The notes under the pieces: generated by a model | The model's database searches: none | Told to the model about the DNA's origin: nothing | The model's input: the letters and a program-made list of their open reading frames with translations, nothing else | From: Flavobacteriales bacterium | GTDB lineage: Bacteria; Bacteroidota; Bacteroidia; Flavobacteriales_F; PHOS-HE28 | Length of the DNA stretch: 64,000 bases | Reading direction: 5' to 3' | NCBI GenBank assembly: GCA_026129465.1 | Contig: JAHCIA010000001.1 | Location: forward strand, 1,063,964 to 1,127,963 | Part shown: positions 17,410-26,073 of the stretch, one piece after another | How the letters are laid out: the number at the start of each line of letters is the position of its first letter | Position numbering within the stretch: position 1 is the first letter of the stretch | Position numbers and translations under genes: made by a program

Positions 17410-18678
17410 ATGGCCAACGGCGGGGTCTCCTTCAAGCGCGGCATGGCCACCCTGTTGGGCGGTACCGCGCTCGCGCAGGTCATCCCCTTGCTCGCCGCGC
17501 CGCTGCTCACACGCCTCTACACCCCTGAGCAGTTCGGCGCCCTGGCCATCCTGCTGGCCGTGGCCAACCCCTTCAGCCTGCTGATCTGTGGCCGCTACGA
17601 ACTCACCGTGGTGCTGCCCCGCGAGGACACCCGCGCCAACACCCTCGCACACCTGGCGCTCGTGCTCGCGGTGATCGTATCGACCGTACTGGCCGTCGCC
17701 CTGCGAATGTTCCGCGAACCGCTCGCCGCATGGCTCGGCGGTGGGGTCGCGCTGGTCCCGATCGCCCTGGCCCCGGTGCTCATCCTCTTGATGGGCGCCT
17801 TCCAGCCACTCAACAACTGGCTGATCCGCAAGCAGGCCTTCGGCGCCATGAGCGTGAACAAGATGACGCAGACCACGGGCATCACGCTGGTATCGCTGGC
17901 GCTGGGCTGGTGGGCGCATGCGCATGGCCTGATGATCGGCTACATCGCGGGCTGGGCGGCCTACTTCGCCGTAGGCGCGATGCAGGCGCGGTGGAAGGGT
18001 TTCCACTTCCGGCCCATGGCCATGGGCGATATGCGCGCCGCAGCGGCCGAATACCGGAGCTTCCCGCTTTACAACGCGCTGCCCGCCGTGCTCCACACCG
18101 CCACGCTCAGCATTCCGGTCTTCTTCCTGAGCCGCGTTTTCGATGAAGAGGTCACCGGCCAGTTCAACCTTTGCCGGCAGACGATCTTCCTACCCGTCAC
18201 CTTCATCGCCACGAGCTTCATGCAGGTGTACATGCAACGCGCCAGTGGCACCGTGGCCCAAGGCCTTGCCGTGATGCCCACCCTGCTGAAAGGCTTGCGT
18301 GCCCTCGCCTGGCCCGCGATCGCGCTGGTGGTGGTTCTCGTGGCCGGCGGGCCATGGCTCTTCACGCTGGTCTTCGGCGGACCCTGGGCCGAAGCCGGGA
18401 CGTACGCGCGCATCCTGGCGCTGCCGATCGCCCTCCAATTCGTGGTGATGCCGCTCACGCCCCTGCTGCCCGCGCTCCACCGGATCGGTGGATACAGCGC
18501 GTGGCAGGTCGCGTATTTCCTCGCTGTGCTCGCGCTGGGCGTGGCGGCCTATGCGCTGCCCATGCATTACCTCATCGCATTGGCGGCGGTCGAGTCGCTC
18601 TGCTTCATCGTCCTCGGGGCGTTCATCCTGAGATCCGCCATGCGCCACGACGCGGCGTTGCATGCCCATGGAGTCTGA
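17410..18678 (+). CDS. polysaccharide biosynthesis flippase (Wzx-like), second copy
   Basis: A 422-residue polytopic protein. The N-terminus (GMATLLGGTALAQVIPLLAA followed by LLTRLYTPEQFGALAI) is the signature of the other common Bacteroidota flippase type. A mid-protein YRSFPLYNALPAVLHT and FFLSRVFDEEVTGQFNL segment is also characteristic. It abuts the first flippase with no intergenic base and overlaps the following ligase/GT4 gene by 17 nt. Having two dissimilar flippases in one operon suggests two lipid-linked substrates or one exporter that has been repurposed. Confidence 0.87.
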   Translation: MANGGVSFKRGMATLLGGTALAQVIPLLAAPLLTRLYTPEQFGALAILLAVANPFSLLICGRYELTVVLPREDTRANTLAHLALVLAVIVSTVLAVALRMFREPLAAWLGGGVALVPIALAPVLILLMGAFQPLNNWLIRKQAFGAMSVNKMTQTTGITLVSLALGWWAHAHGLMIGYIAGWAAYFAVGAMQARWKGFHFRPMAMGDMRAAAAEYRSFPLYNALPAVLHTATLSIPVFFLSRVFDEEVTGQFNLCRQTIFLPVTFIATSFMQVYMQRASGTVAQGLAVMPTLLKGLRALAWPAIALVVVLVAGGPWLFTLVFGGPWAEAGTYARILALPIALQFVVMPLTPLLPALHRIGGYSAWQVAYFLAVLALGVAAYALPMHYLIALAAVESLCFIVLGAFILRSAMRHDAALHAHGV

Positions 18679-21154
18679 CACCAAGCCGATGATCGACCGC
18701 TTGCGACGCGTCCTGTGGATCGCCGTGCTGACCGCGATGCCGTTGTGGCCCGATGCGCTGCCGGCACTGGTCGCAGCGCTCTTGCTGGCCATGGCGCCCT
18801 GGGAGAAGCCACGCGGGACCTGGTCATGGCCCTCCTGGCGCGGAGCGCTGCCCTGGCTCGCGGTCTACTACCTGTGGCATGTGGCGGGCATGCTGTGGAG
18901 CGAGGACCATGCGCATGGACTTTTCGATCTGGAGGTGAAGGCGCTGATGCTGCTTGTGCCGCTGATCTTCGCCTGGGGATCCGGTGCATGGCAGCGCCAC
19001 ACGGTCTTCGCCGGACGCGTGTTCGTGCATACGGTCGCGATCACTTTCCTCGCCTTGTTGCTGCGTTCCTCGTGGCTCTTCATCACCGAATTGCGACTGC
19101 GGGACGAAGGCATCTACCTCGAAGGACTTCCCTACACGAACATCTTCTTCACCAGCTACTACTCGCCCTGGCTCCATCCCAGTTATCTGGCCATGTACGG
19201 TGTATTCGCCCTGGCGCTGCTGACGTGGACGGATCGCGAAGGAACCTGGCCCAAGCCCCTGCGTTGGCTTGAGCGGTACTTGTGGCCGGCGATGCTCGTG
19301 CTGGGCGTGGTCCTCACCGCGAGCAAGACCGGTTGGTCCGCGCTGTTGCTTCTGCTGCTGCATGTGCTCATCGCTCGCCGCAAGGACCACCGGCTCCGCC
19401 GGGCCGCGCTGGGCATCGCGCTCGGAGCGGCCATCGTGCTCGGTTCACTCATCGCCTCCTTCAGCACCGTGCGTGGCAAGATCACCGAGACCTGGGCGGC
19501 GCTCCGGCAGACCGATCCCGACGCGGATGACAGCAGTTCCGCGCGGAGGCTGGTATGGCGTGCTGGAGCATCCCTCGTAGCCGAACATCCCTGGTGTGGC
19601 ACCGGCACCGGCGATGTGAAGAATGAACTGGTGCGCTTGTACGCGGAGCGCGGATACCGCCACCCGCTGGAGAAACGGCTCAACGCCCATTCGCAATTCC
19701 TGCAGACCGCCGTGGCATTGGGGCTGCCTGCGGCGCTATGGTCGCTGTCGCTCCTCTTGGTACCGCTGTACCACGCCCGGCGGGACGGGCGCCACATCGC
19801 GGTGTTCCTCCTCCTGCTCGCGGCGCTCAACTGGAGTGTGGAGTCCATGCTGGAAGTGCAGGCAGGCGTGGTGTTCTTCACCTTGTTCGCCGCGCTGTTC
19901 GCCAGCCCATCGTCGCAGCGAAGTGGGCCGTTGCGCATCATCCTCCTCACCCAGTACTTCCCGCCCGAAACAGGCGCGCCGCAGAACCGGCTCCTCGCCA
20001 TGGCGAAGGGCCTGCGGGACAGAGGCGCCGAGATCACCGTGCTCACAGCCATGCCAAACTACCCGGACATGCGCGTCCACCAAGGCTACCGCGGCCGTTT
20101 CACCCTGCGGGAGCACATCGATGGCCTGGACGTGCGGCGCGTGTGGCTCTTCGTTTCGCGGGGACGCGGACTCTTCGCCCGCCTGTTGAACTACTTCTCG
20201 TTCGTGGGCACCTCGATCGTCTACGGCCTGCTCAAACTTCGTCGTGCCGACATCCTGCTGGTGGAATCCCCGCCGCTTTTTCTGGGGATCGCGGCCATCT
20301 GCCTGGCCCGCGTGAAAGGCGCCCGGCTGGTCTTCAACGTCAGCGACCTATGGCCCGAAAGCGCCGTGAAGCTGGGCCTCGTGAAGAACCGTCTCGCCAT
20401 CGCCGTGAGCACCTGGCTGGAGATGCGTTGCTACCGCGCCGCGGCGCTCATCACCGGGCAAACGCAGGGCATCGTGGCCGATATCCAGCGACGCTGTCCG
20501 GGCAAGGACGTCTTGTGGATCCCCAATGGGGTCGATCTGGACCAGATCGAGGGCGTCGATCCCGCAGGCGCGCGTGAGCGCCATGGCATCGCATCGGACG
20601 CCTACGTGGTGGCTTACACGGGCATCATCGGCCACGCGCAAGGGCTGGAGGTGGTGCTCCGCGCGGCGGAACGACTGAGGGACGCACCACGCGTACAATT
20701 CCTCCTGGTCGGAGATGGACCCGAACGTGTTTCCTTGAGCAGGCTGGCCGGATCGATGGGGCTGGACAATGTGCGCTTCATCGCCCCCCTGCCCCGCACG
20801 GACGCCCTGACCCTGGTGGCCGCGAGTGATGCCGCCGTGATACCCTTGCGCAAGGAGAAGCTCTTCGAGGGCGCCATACCGTCCAAGATCTTCGAGGCCC
20901 TGGCGCTGGGCAAGCCCATCCTGCTGGGCGTGGAAGGCGAGGCGAAGGACCTGTTCATCGATCAGGGACATGGCGGGCTGGCCTTTGTGCCGGAGGACGA
21001 TGCCGCGTTGGCGGATGCCGTTCGACGGCTCCTTGAAGAGCCGACGCTTGGCGCGCGCCTGGGCTCCCAGGGAGCCTCCTTTGTGCGTGAACGGTTCGAC
21101 AGAAGCAGGATCACGGACATCCTATGGGAACGTGTACGGGTGATGCCGCGATGA
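18662..21154 (+). CDS. O-antigen ligase/polymerase fused to a GT4 glycosyltransferase
   Basis: An 830-residue fusion. Residues 1 to about 420 are polytopic (about ten hydrophobic segments) and carry WaaL/Wzy-type features: a large loop, VLTASKTGWSALLLLLLH, then a periplasmic stretch with WRAGASLVAEHPWCGTGTGD and NAHSQFLQTAVALGLPAALW. Residues 424-830 are a complete GT-B family 4 enzyme: LRIILLTQYFPPETGAPQNR, VFNVSDLWPESAVKLG, WIPNGVDLDQIE, YTGIIGHAQGLEVVL, and the donor-site FEGAIPSKIFEALALGKPI. This resembles WcaI-like transferases joined to a ligase. No internal stop or frameshift is seen between the parts. The start overlaps the flippase by 17 nt. It is the last gene of the operon; a new promoter follows before the DNA ligase. 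Confidence 0.87.
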   Translation: MPMESDTKPMIDRLRRVLWIAVLTAMPLWPDALPALVAALLLAMAPWEKPRGTWSWPSWRGALPWLAVYYLWHVAGMLWSEDHAHGLFDLEVKALMLLVPLIFAWGSGAWQRHTVFAGRVFVHTVAITFLALLLRSSWLFITELRLRDEGIYLEGLPYTNIFFTSYYSPWLHPSYLAMYGVFALALLTWTDREGTWPKPLRWLERYLWPAMLVLGVVLTASKTGWSALLLLLLHVLIARRKDHRLRRAALGIALGAAIVLGSLIASFSTVRGKITETWAALRQTDPDADDSSSARRLVWRAGASLVAEHPWCGTGTGDVKNELVRLYAERGYRHPLEKRLNAHSQFLQTAVALGLPAALWSLSLLLVPLYHARRDGRHIAVFLLLLAALNWSVESMLEVQAGVVFFTLFAALFASPSSQRSGPLRIILLTQYFPPETGAPQNRLLAMAKGLRDRGAEITVLTAMPNYPDMRVHQGYRGRFTLREHIDGLDVRRVWLFVSRGRGLFARLLNYFSFVGTSIVYGLLKLRRADILLVESPPLFLGIAAICLARVKGARLVFNVSDLWPESAVKLGLVKNRLAIAVSTWLEMRCYRAAALITGQTQGIVADIQRRCPGKDVLWIPNGVDLDQIEGVDPAGARERHGIASDAYVVAYTGIIGHAQGLEVVLRAAERLRDAPRVQFLLVGDGPERVSLSRLAGSMGLDNVRFIAPLPRTDALTLVAASDAAVIPLRKEKLFEGAIPSKIFEALALGKPILLGVEGEAKDLFIDQGHGGLAFVPEDDAALADAVRRLLEEPTLGARLGSQGASFVRERFDRSRITDILWERVRVMPR

Positions 21155-21176
21155 GCCGTCCGCGGACCATCGACCT

Positions 21177-21208
21177 TTGAACTTCGTACCGGCCCACTTG
21201 TATTTTGT
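21177..21208 (+). promoter_or_regulatory. candidate promoter of the DNA ligase gene
   Basis: A TTG (21177-21179) is followed after 21 nt by TATTTTG, one base shorter than TAnnTTTG, 8 nt before the ATG at 21216. The spacing fits the Bacteroidota -33/-7 layout, one of the few places here where a plausible -33 is seen. Confidence 0.4.
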
Positions 21209-21215
21209 ATGAACG

Positions 21216-22832
21216 ATGCGACGCGAAGCAGCACTCTTCGACACGCTCGACGCCACCACCAGCACCAACGCCAAGGTGGACGCGTTGGCGGACTATTTCC
21301 GCGCAGCTGACGACACCGACAAGCTGTGGGCGGTGGCGCTGCTCAGCGGGCGAAGGCCCAAAAGACCTGTGACCAGTGCACAGTTGCGCCAATGGGCGGC
21401 CGAATCGAGCGGCATACCGGACTGGCTCTTCGAGGCCAGCTACCACGTGGTGGGCGACTTCGCCGAGACGGTGACGCACGTCGCGCCGCGCGGCCAAGCC
21501 ATGGAGAAAAGCCTGTCGGAATGGGTGCGTTACGTGGAAACGCTGAAGGACCTTGCCGAGGAGGAGAAGTCCCACCGCATCAAGCAGGCCTGGTCGGGCT
21601 TGGAGGGCATGTCGCTCTTCGTCTTCAACAAGATCCTCACCGGCGGCTTCCGGATCGGGGTGGACCAGAAGGTGATGGTGAAGGGCCTGAGCAGGGCCAC
21701 CGGCGTGGCGGAGGAGGTGATCGCACACCGCCTGATGGGCGACTGGGACCCGCACCGCACCAGCTTCCATGATCTGGTGCTGGGCACGCGCGCCGATGAC
21801 GACCTGGGGCGCCCCTACCCCTTCCACCTGGCGCATGGTATCGAAGGTGTCGCGGGCACGGCGTCCGGAGCGGGTCTCGCGCGGCTTGAAGCGTTGGGCG
21901 ACCCACACGCCTGGCAGGCCGAACACAAGTGGGACGGCATACGCGGCCAGATGATCGTGCGCGGTGGAAGACAGTACCTCTGGAGCCGCGGAGAAGAACT
22001 CGTCACGGACAAGTACCCCGAACTGGCCTCCCTGGCCGAAACACTGCCACCGGGCACCGTGATCGATGGGGAATTGCTCGCGTGGCGTGATGGTGCGCCA
22101 TTGCCCTTCGGGGAAATGCAGAGGCGGATCGGCCGCAAGACCCCCGGAAAGAAGTTGCTGGCTGAAGTGCCCGTGGTGCTGATGGCCTACGACCTCCTGG
22201 AATTCGAAGGCCGCGACATTCGCCGATCGCCCTTGGATGAACGCCGCAGCTTGTTGGAGCGCGTGGTGGAACTGGCCGGAACGCCCGCCTTGTCGCTTTC
22301 CCCAGCGCTGCGGTGCTCGGGTTGGGAAGAGGTCCTGGCCCATCGGGAGACCGCCCGCCAGGTGGGCAGCGAGGGTATCATGCTGAAGCGGTTGGACAGC
22401 GCCTACGAGGTCGGTCGAAAACGCGGTGCGTGGTGGAAGTGGAAGCTGGAGCCGCTCACCATCGACGCGGTGCTCACCTACAGCATGCAGGGGCATGGCC
22501 GGCGCGCAGGTCTGTACACCGACCACACCTTCGGCCTGTGGCACGAGGGCCGGTTGGTCACCTTCGCCAAAGCCTACAGCGGACTGACCGACAAAGAGAT
22601 GAAGGAGGTGGACGCCTTTGTGAAGAAGAACACTTTGGAGCGCTTCGGTCCCGTGCGGCAGGTGAAGCCCGAACTGGTGTTCGAGATCGCCTTCGAGGGG
22701 ATCAGCGCGAGTACACGACACAAAAGCGGGGTGGCCGTGCGGTTCCCGCGCATCGCACGATGGAGGCACGACAAACCGTCGGAGGAGGCGAACACCCTGG
22801 AAGACCTGCGCCGGCTCGGCAATATCTCTTGA
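21216..22832 (+). CDS. ATP-dependent DNA ligase of the ligase-associated damage-response set
   Basis: A 538-residue protein. An N-terminal helical domain (to about residue 200) precedes the nucleotidyltransferase core: EHKWDGIRGQ with the adenylated lysine K238, SRGEELVTDKYPE, IDGELLAW, MAYDLLEFEGRD, EGIMLKRLDSAYEVGR and KWKLEPLTIDAVL; an OB-fold follows. This is the bacterial ATP-dependent ligase type encoded beside an Lhr-like helicase, a PdeM phosphoesterase and an MBL-fold exonuclease. In other bacteria the group is linked to crosslink and oxidative damage response. The helicase follows about 640 nt downstream. No exonuclease is adjacent here; the upstream neighbour is the polysaccharide operon. 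Confidence 0.92.
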   Translation: MRREAALFDTLDATTSTNAKVDALADYFRAADDTDKLWAVALLSGRRPKRPVTSAQLRQWAAESSGIPDWLFEASYHVVGDFAETVTHVAPRGQAMEKSLSEWVRYVETLKDLAEEEKSHRIKQAWSGLEGMSLFVFNKILTGGFRIGVDQKVMVKGLSRATGVAEEVIAHRLMGDWDPHRTSFHDLVLGTRADDDLGRPYPFHLAHGIEGVAGTASGAGLARLEALGDPHAWQAEHKWDGIRGQMIVRGGRQYLWSRGEELVTDKYPELASLAETLPPGTVIDGELLAWRDGAPLPFGEMQRRIGRKTPGKKLLAEVPVVLMAYDLLEFEGRDIRRSPLDERRSLLERVVELAGTPALSLSPALRCSGWEEVLAHRETARQVGSEGIMLKRLDSAYEVGRKRGAWWKWKLEPLTIDAVLTYSMQGHGRRAGLYTDHTFGLWHEGRLVTFAKAYSGLTDKEMKEVDAFVKKNTLERFGPVRQVKPELVFEIAFEGISASTRHKSGVAVRFPRIARWRHDKPSEEANTLEDLRRLGNIS

Positions 22833-22843
22833 GCATCGACCAC

Positions 22844-23479
22844 ATGCCAGAAGAGAAAGACCCCACCAGTTATCACGATCTGGTCATCAAGGACGGCCGT
22901 TTCATCGGTCGCTTCGAGGAGATGTACCAGCTGTTCGACCAGCCCTGGATGCAGGACCAGCAACCCAATCCCTATTCCCGGGCCAGCGGTATCCTGCACA
23001 TGCAGCGGTTCGGCATCCGTTCCGTGGTGGAGGTGGGTTGCGGCCTCGGCTACTATGCCGATCGCATCCAACAGGCCACCGGCGTTCGCTACTTGGGCTT
23101 CGATGTGGCACCCACGGCGGTGGCCAAGGCCAAGGCCAACTTCCCGCACCTGGACTTCCGCGTGGATGAGGTGAAGAACCTTGCGCATTACAAGGACTTC
23201 GCACCCGATGCCATCCTCTTCGCGGAGGTCACTTGGTATGTGCTGGACCAGTTGGACGAACTGTTCGAGCTCATGCTTACGCACTTTCCCGGCAAGTACT
23301 TCATCCACAACCTCGTCTTCTACAAGGGCACGCAGCGTTATGGCACCGAGCACTTCACCGACCTGAAGGAGTTCATGGCCCGGGTGCCCTTCGTACCGGT
23401 AGGCTGGATGGAGGCGAGCACCGAGACGGACAGCACGATCGAGACCAGCAGCATCTTCCGCATCGAGCGGAGAAGATGA
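22844..23479 (+). CDS. class I SAM-dependent methyltransferase
   Basis: A 211-residue protein. The SAM-binding motif I is clear (SVVEVGCGLGYYADRIQ), followed by the acidic end of strand 2 (YLGFDVAPTAVAKAK) and FAPDAILFAEVTWYVLDQLDEL at motif II. The start 11 nt after the ligase stop and the 4-nt ATGA overlap with the helicase put it in an operon between two DNA-repair genes. It is not a usual member of the ligase-associated set. The substrate cannot be read from the sequence; a small molecule, a glycan or a DNA/protein target are all possible. The N-terminal 60 residues resemble those of some sugar-modifying methyltransferases. Confidence 0.82.
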   Translation: MPEEKDPTSYHDLVIKDGRFIGRFEEMYQLFDQPWMQDQQPNPYSRASGILHMQRFGIRSVVEVGCGLGYYADRIQQATGVRYLGFDVAPTAVAKAKANFPHLDFRVDEVKNLAHYKDFAPDAILFAEVTWYVLDQLDELFELMLTHFPGKYFIHNLVFYKGTQRYGTEHFTDLKEFMARVPFVPVGWMEASTETDSTIETSSIFRIERRR

Positions 23480-25977
23480 ACATGGATGCGCACCTGCTCG
23501 ACTGGTTCGCCGCACAAGGTTGGAGCCCTCAGGACTTTCAGCGCGAGGTGTGGGCGCAGATGGCCGAAGAACGCAGCGGTTTGCTGAACGCGCCGACCGG
23601 CACAGGGAAGACCTATGCGGTGTGGGGCGGCGTGGTGAACCACGCACTTGTCACTCCGGGTCAAGCCCGGAGTCGCGACAAGCAAGGCCTTCGTGCCCTC
23701 TGGATAACACCCCTTCGTGCCCTGGCCGGCGAGATCGCGGATAGCGCGCAGCGCCTATGCGATGGCATTGGCCTGCCATGGACCGTGGGCGTGCGCACCG
23801 GCGATACCAGCACCAAAGAACGCGCTGCACAGAAGAAGACCCTGCCGCATTTGCTGGTCACCACGCCCGAGAGCCTGCATGTGCTGCTGGCCACCAAGGG
23901 CTACGCGGATCTCTTCAAGCACCTGGACTGGTTCATCGCCGATGAGTGGCACGAGCTGCTGGGCAGCAAGCGCGGCGTGCAGGTGGAGCTGGCCCTGAGC
24001 CGGCTGAAGGCCCTGCGGCCAAGACTGGGCATCTGGGGCATCAGCGCCACCATCGGGAATTTGGAGGAGGCGATGATGGTGCTGCATGGCACGGATCATC
24101 ATCTGGTCCCCGGCACCGTCGACCCTCCGGGTCGACCTACCGGTGCCGGCGCACCCGTACTCGTGCGATCCACCATCCGCAAACCCATCGAGGTCCGTAG
24201 CATCATCCCCGAGGAGGTGAAGCGCTACCCTTGGGCGGGGCACCTGGGCCTGAAGCTGGCGCACCGGCTGCTGCCCATCATCGAGCACAGCACCAGCACG
24301 CTCATCTTCACCAACACCCGCGCACAGAGCGAGATCTGGTACCACCACCTGCTGAACATCGCGCCCGAGCTGGCCGGCACCATCGCGCTGCACCACGGCA
24401 GCCTGGACCGCGATGTGCGCGAATGGGTGGAACAGGCGCTGGACAAAGGCCGATTGAAGGCCGTGGTGTGCACCAGCAGCCTCGACCTGGGCGTGGACTT
24501 CCGCCCCGTGGAGACCGTGGTGCAGGTGGGCGGTCCAAAGGGCGTGGCGCGCTTCGTGCAACGCGCAGGCCGCAGCGGCCACCGCCCCGATGCCACCAGC
24601 CGCATCTGGTTCCTGCCTACCCATGCGCTGGAACTGGTGGAAGCCGCCGCGCTCCGCCAGGCCGCCGAAGAAGGCAGCCTGCCTGCCGGACAGGCAGGCA
24701 TCGAAGCCCGCCAACCACTGTTCCGCTGCTTCGATGTGCTGGCGCAATACCTGATGACGCTCGCGGTGAGCGATGGCTTCTCCCCGGCCACGCTCTATGA
24801 CGAGGTGCGCACCACCTGGTGTTTCCAGGACATCACCCCGGAGGAGTGGGACTGGCTGCTAACCTTCATCACCACTGGCGGCAAGAGCCTCACGGCCTAT
24901 GAGGAGTTCCGCAAGTGCGTGGTGGATGCGGACGGCATGGTCCGCGTGCACGACAGGCGCGTGGCGCTGCGGCATAAGCTGAGCATCGGCACCATCGTGG
25001 GCAGCGAGAGCTACGCCGTGAAGCTCATCGGTGGTGGGCGCATCGGCACGGTGGAGGAATGGTTCATCAACCAATTGAAGCCGGGTGACGTGTTCTGGTT
25101 CGCGGGGCGCAGCCTGGAGTTCGTGCGCGTGCAGGGGCTGGTGGCCCAGGTGCGCAAGAGCCGCGAGCAGAAGGGCAGGATACCCAGCTGGCAGGGCGGA
25201 AGGATGCCGCTGAGCAGCTACATGGCGAAGGTGCTGCGGGCGCAGCTCACCGCCCCGGAGGGCAATGCCGAGATGTCCGCCGTGGAGCCCATCCTGGAAC
25301 GGCAGCGCGAAACGAGCATCGTGCCCACGGAGGATGAGCTGCTGATAGAGCGCTTCACCAGCCGCGAGGGGCACCACGTGGTGATCTACCCCTTCGAAGG
25401 TCGCTTGGTGCACGAGGCCATGGGCGCGCTCCTCGCCTTCCGCATGAGTTTGCTGAAGCCCATCACCTTCAGCATCGCCATGAACGACCACGGCTTCGAG
25501 CTGCTCAGCGACCAACCGATCCCCATCGAGGAGGCGCTGGACAACGACCTGTTCAGCCCGCAGGATCTCCTGGCCGACCTGCAGCGCAGCCTGAACGCCA
25601 CCGAGATGGCCAGGCGCAAGTTCCGGGACATCGCGAGCATCGCCGGGCTGGTGTTCAAGGGCATGCCCGGGCGCCCGCTGAAGGAGCGCCACATGCGGGC
25701 CAACAGCGGGCTCTTCTTCGACGTGTTCCGCGAACATGAACCCGACCACCTGCTGCTGCGCCAGGCCTACGACGAGGCCTTCGATATCCAGATGGAAATG
25801 CCGCGCATGCGCGAGGCCCTGGAGCGCATCGGCCGGCAAAGCAAGGTGCTGAAGGATCCCGGGCGCTTCACGCCCTTCGCCTTCCCGATCCTGGTGGACC
25901 GGCTGCGCGAAAAGCTGACCAGCGAGCAGTTGGAGGACAGGATACGGAAGATGACGGAGCGGTTGGAGAAGGCGTGA
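23476..25977 (+). CDS. ligase-associated DExH-box helicase (Lhr-like)
   Basis: An 833-residue protein. Motif I is NAPTGTGKT (Lys45), motif II is DEWH (156-159), followed by GISATIGN, VVCTSSLDLGVDF and FVQRAGRSGHRPD. A winged-helix and Lhr-type C-terminal region fills the last 400 residues. It should unwind DNA or RNA:DNA with ATP in the ligase-associated repair pathway. Three in-frame palindromes lie in loops between core motifs (residues about 58-69, 212-225 and 401-408). Each adds 8-14 residues rich in Pro, Gly, Gln and Arg and breaks no motif. The start overlaps the methyltransferase stop by ATGA. Confidence 0.92.
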   Translation: MNMDAHLLDWFAAQGWSPQDFQREVWAQMAEERSGLLNAPTGTGKTYAVWGGVVNHALVTPGQARSRDKQGLRALWITPLRALAGEIADSAQRLCDGIGLPWTVGVRTGDTSTKERAAQKKTLPHLLVTTPESLHVLLATKGYADLFKHLDWFIADEWHELLGSKRGVQVELALSRLKALRPRLGIWGISATIGNLEEAMMVLHGTDHHLVPGTVDPPGRPTGAGAPVLVRSTIRKPIEVRSIIPEEVKRYPWAGHLGLKLAHRLLPIIEHSTSTLIFTNTRAQSEIWYHHLLNIAPELAGTIALHHGSLDRDVREWVEQALDKGRLKAVVCTSSLDLGVDFRPVETVVQVGGPKGVARFVQRAGRSGHRPDATSRIWFLPTHALELVEAAALRQAAEEGSLPAGQAGIEARQPLFRCFDVLAQYLMTLAVSDGFSPATLYDEVRTTWCFQDITPEEWDWLLTFITTGGKSLTAYEEFRKCVVDADGMVRVHDRRVALRHKLSIGTIVGSESYAVKLIGGGRIGTVEEWFINQLKPGDVFWFAGRSLEFVRVQGLVAQVRKSREQKGRIPSWQGGRMPLSSYMAKVLRAQLTAPEGNAEMSAVEPILERQRETSIVPTEDELLIERFTSREGHHVVIYPFEGRLVHEAMGALLAFRMSLLKPITFSIAMNDHGFELLSDQPIPIEEALDNDLFSPQDLLADLQRSLNATEMARRKFRDIASIAGLVFKGMPGRPLKERHMRANSGLFFDVFREHEPDHLLLRQAYDEAFDIQMEMPRMREALERIGRQSKVLKDPGRFTPFAFPILVDRLREKLTSEQLEDRIRKMTERLEKA
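23647..23682. repeat. palindromic repeat 1 inside the helicase gene
   Basis: A 36-nt imperfect palindrome with outer arms CTTGTC / GACAAG and inner arms ACTCCGGG / CCCGGAGT around TCAAG. It begins exactly on a codon boundary and adds 12 codons (LVTPGQARSRDK) between motif I and the conserved LWITPLRALAG segment. Confidence 0.75.
24110..24149. repeat. palindromic repeat 2 inside the helicase gene
   Basis: A two-part palindrome: outer 9-bp arms CCGGCACCG (24110-24118) / CGGTGCCGG (24141-24149) and inner 7-bp arms TCGACCC / GGGTCGA around TCC, with a 5-nt bulge on the right side. It encodes GTVDPPGRPTGAG without disturbing the frame. Confidence 0.75.
24677..24699. repeat. palindromic repeat 3 inside the helicase gene
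   Basis: Perfect 9-bp arms GCCTGCCTG / CAGGCAGGC around CCGGA. It encodes SLPAGQAG in a loop after the QRAGRSGH motif. It is similar to the palindrome at 7321-7335. Confidence 0.75.
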
Positions 25978-26049
25978 GCGCTCACTCAAGCTGCCCTCAG
26001 CCGACCAAGGTTCTGCGAAGGCTGCCTCTTCCGATCAGCCGTGTTCCAG

Positions 26050-26057
26050 CATCTTCG
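26050..26057 (+). promoter_or_regulatory. near-consensus -7 box CATCTTCG upstream of the GH18 gene
   Basis: CATCTTCG lies 16 nt before the ATG at 26074. It deviates from TAnnTTTG at two positions, so it is weak. Confidence 0.3.
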
Positions 26058-26073
26058 GGCTGAAACGATCGCC

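Noticed and set aside
25974-25985. The palindrome GTGAGCGCTCAC at the helicase stop codon
   Set aside because: It is short, overlaps the coding end, has no U tract and no second copy was noticed, so chance is likely.
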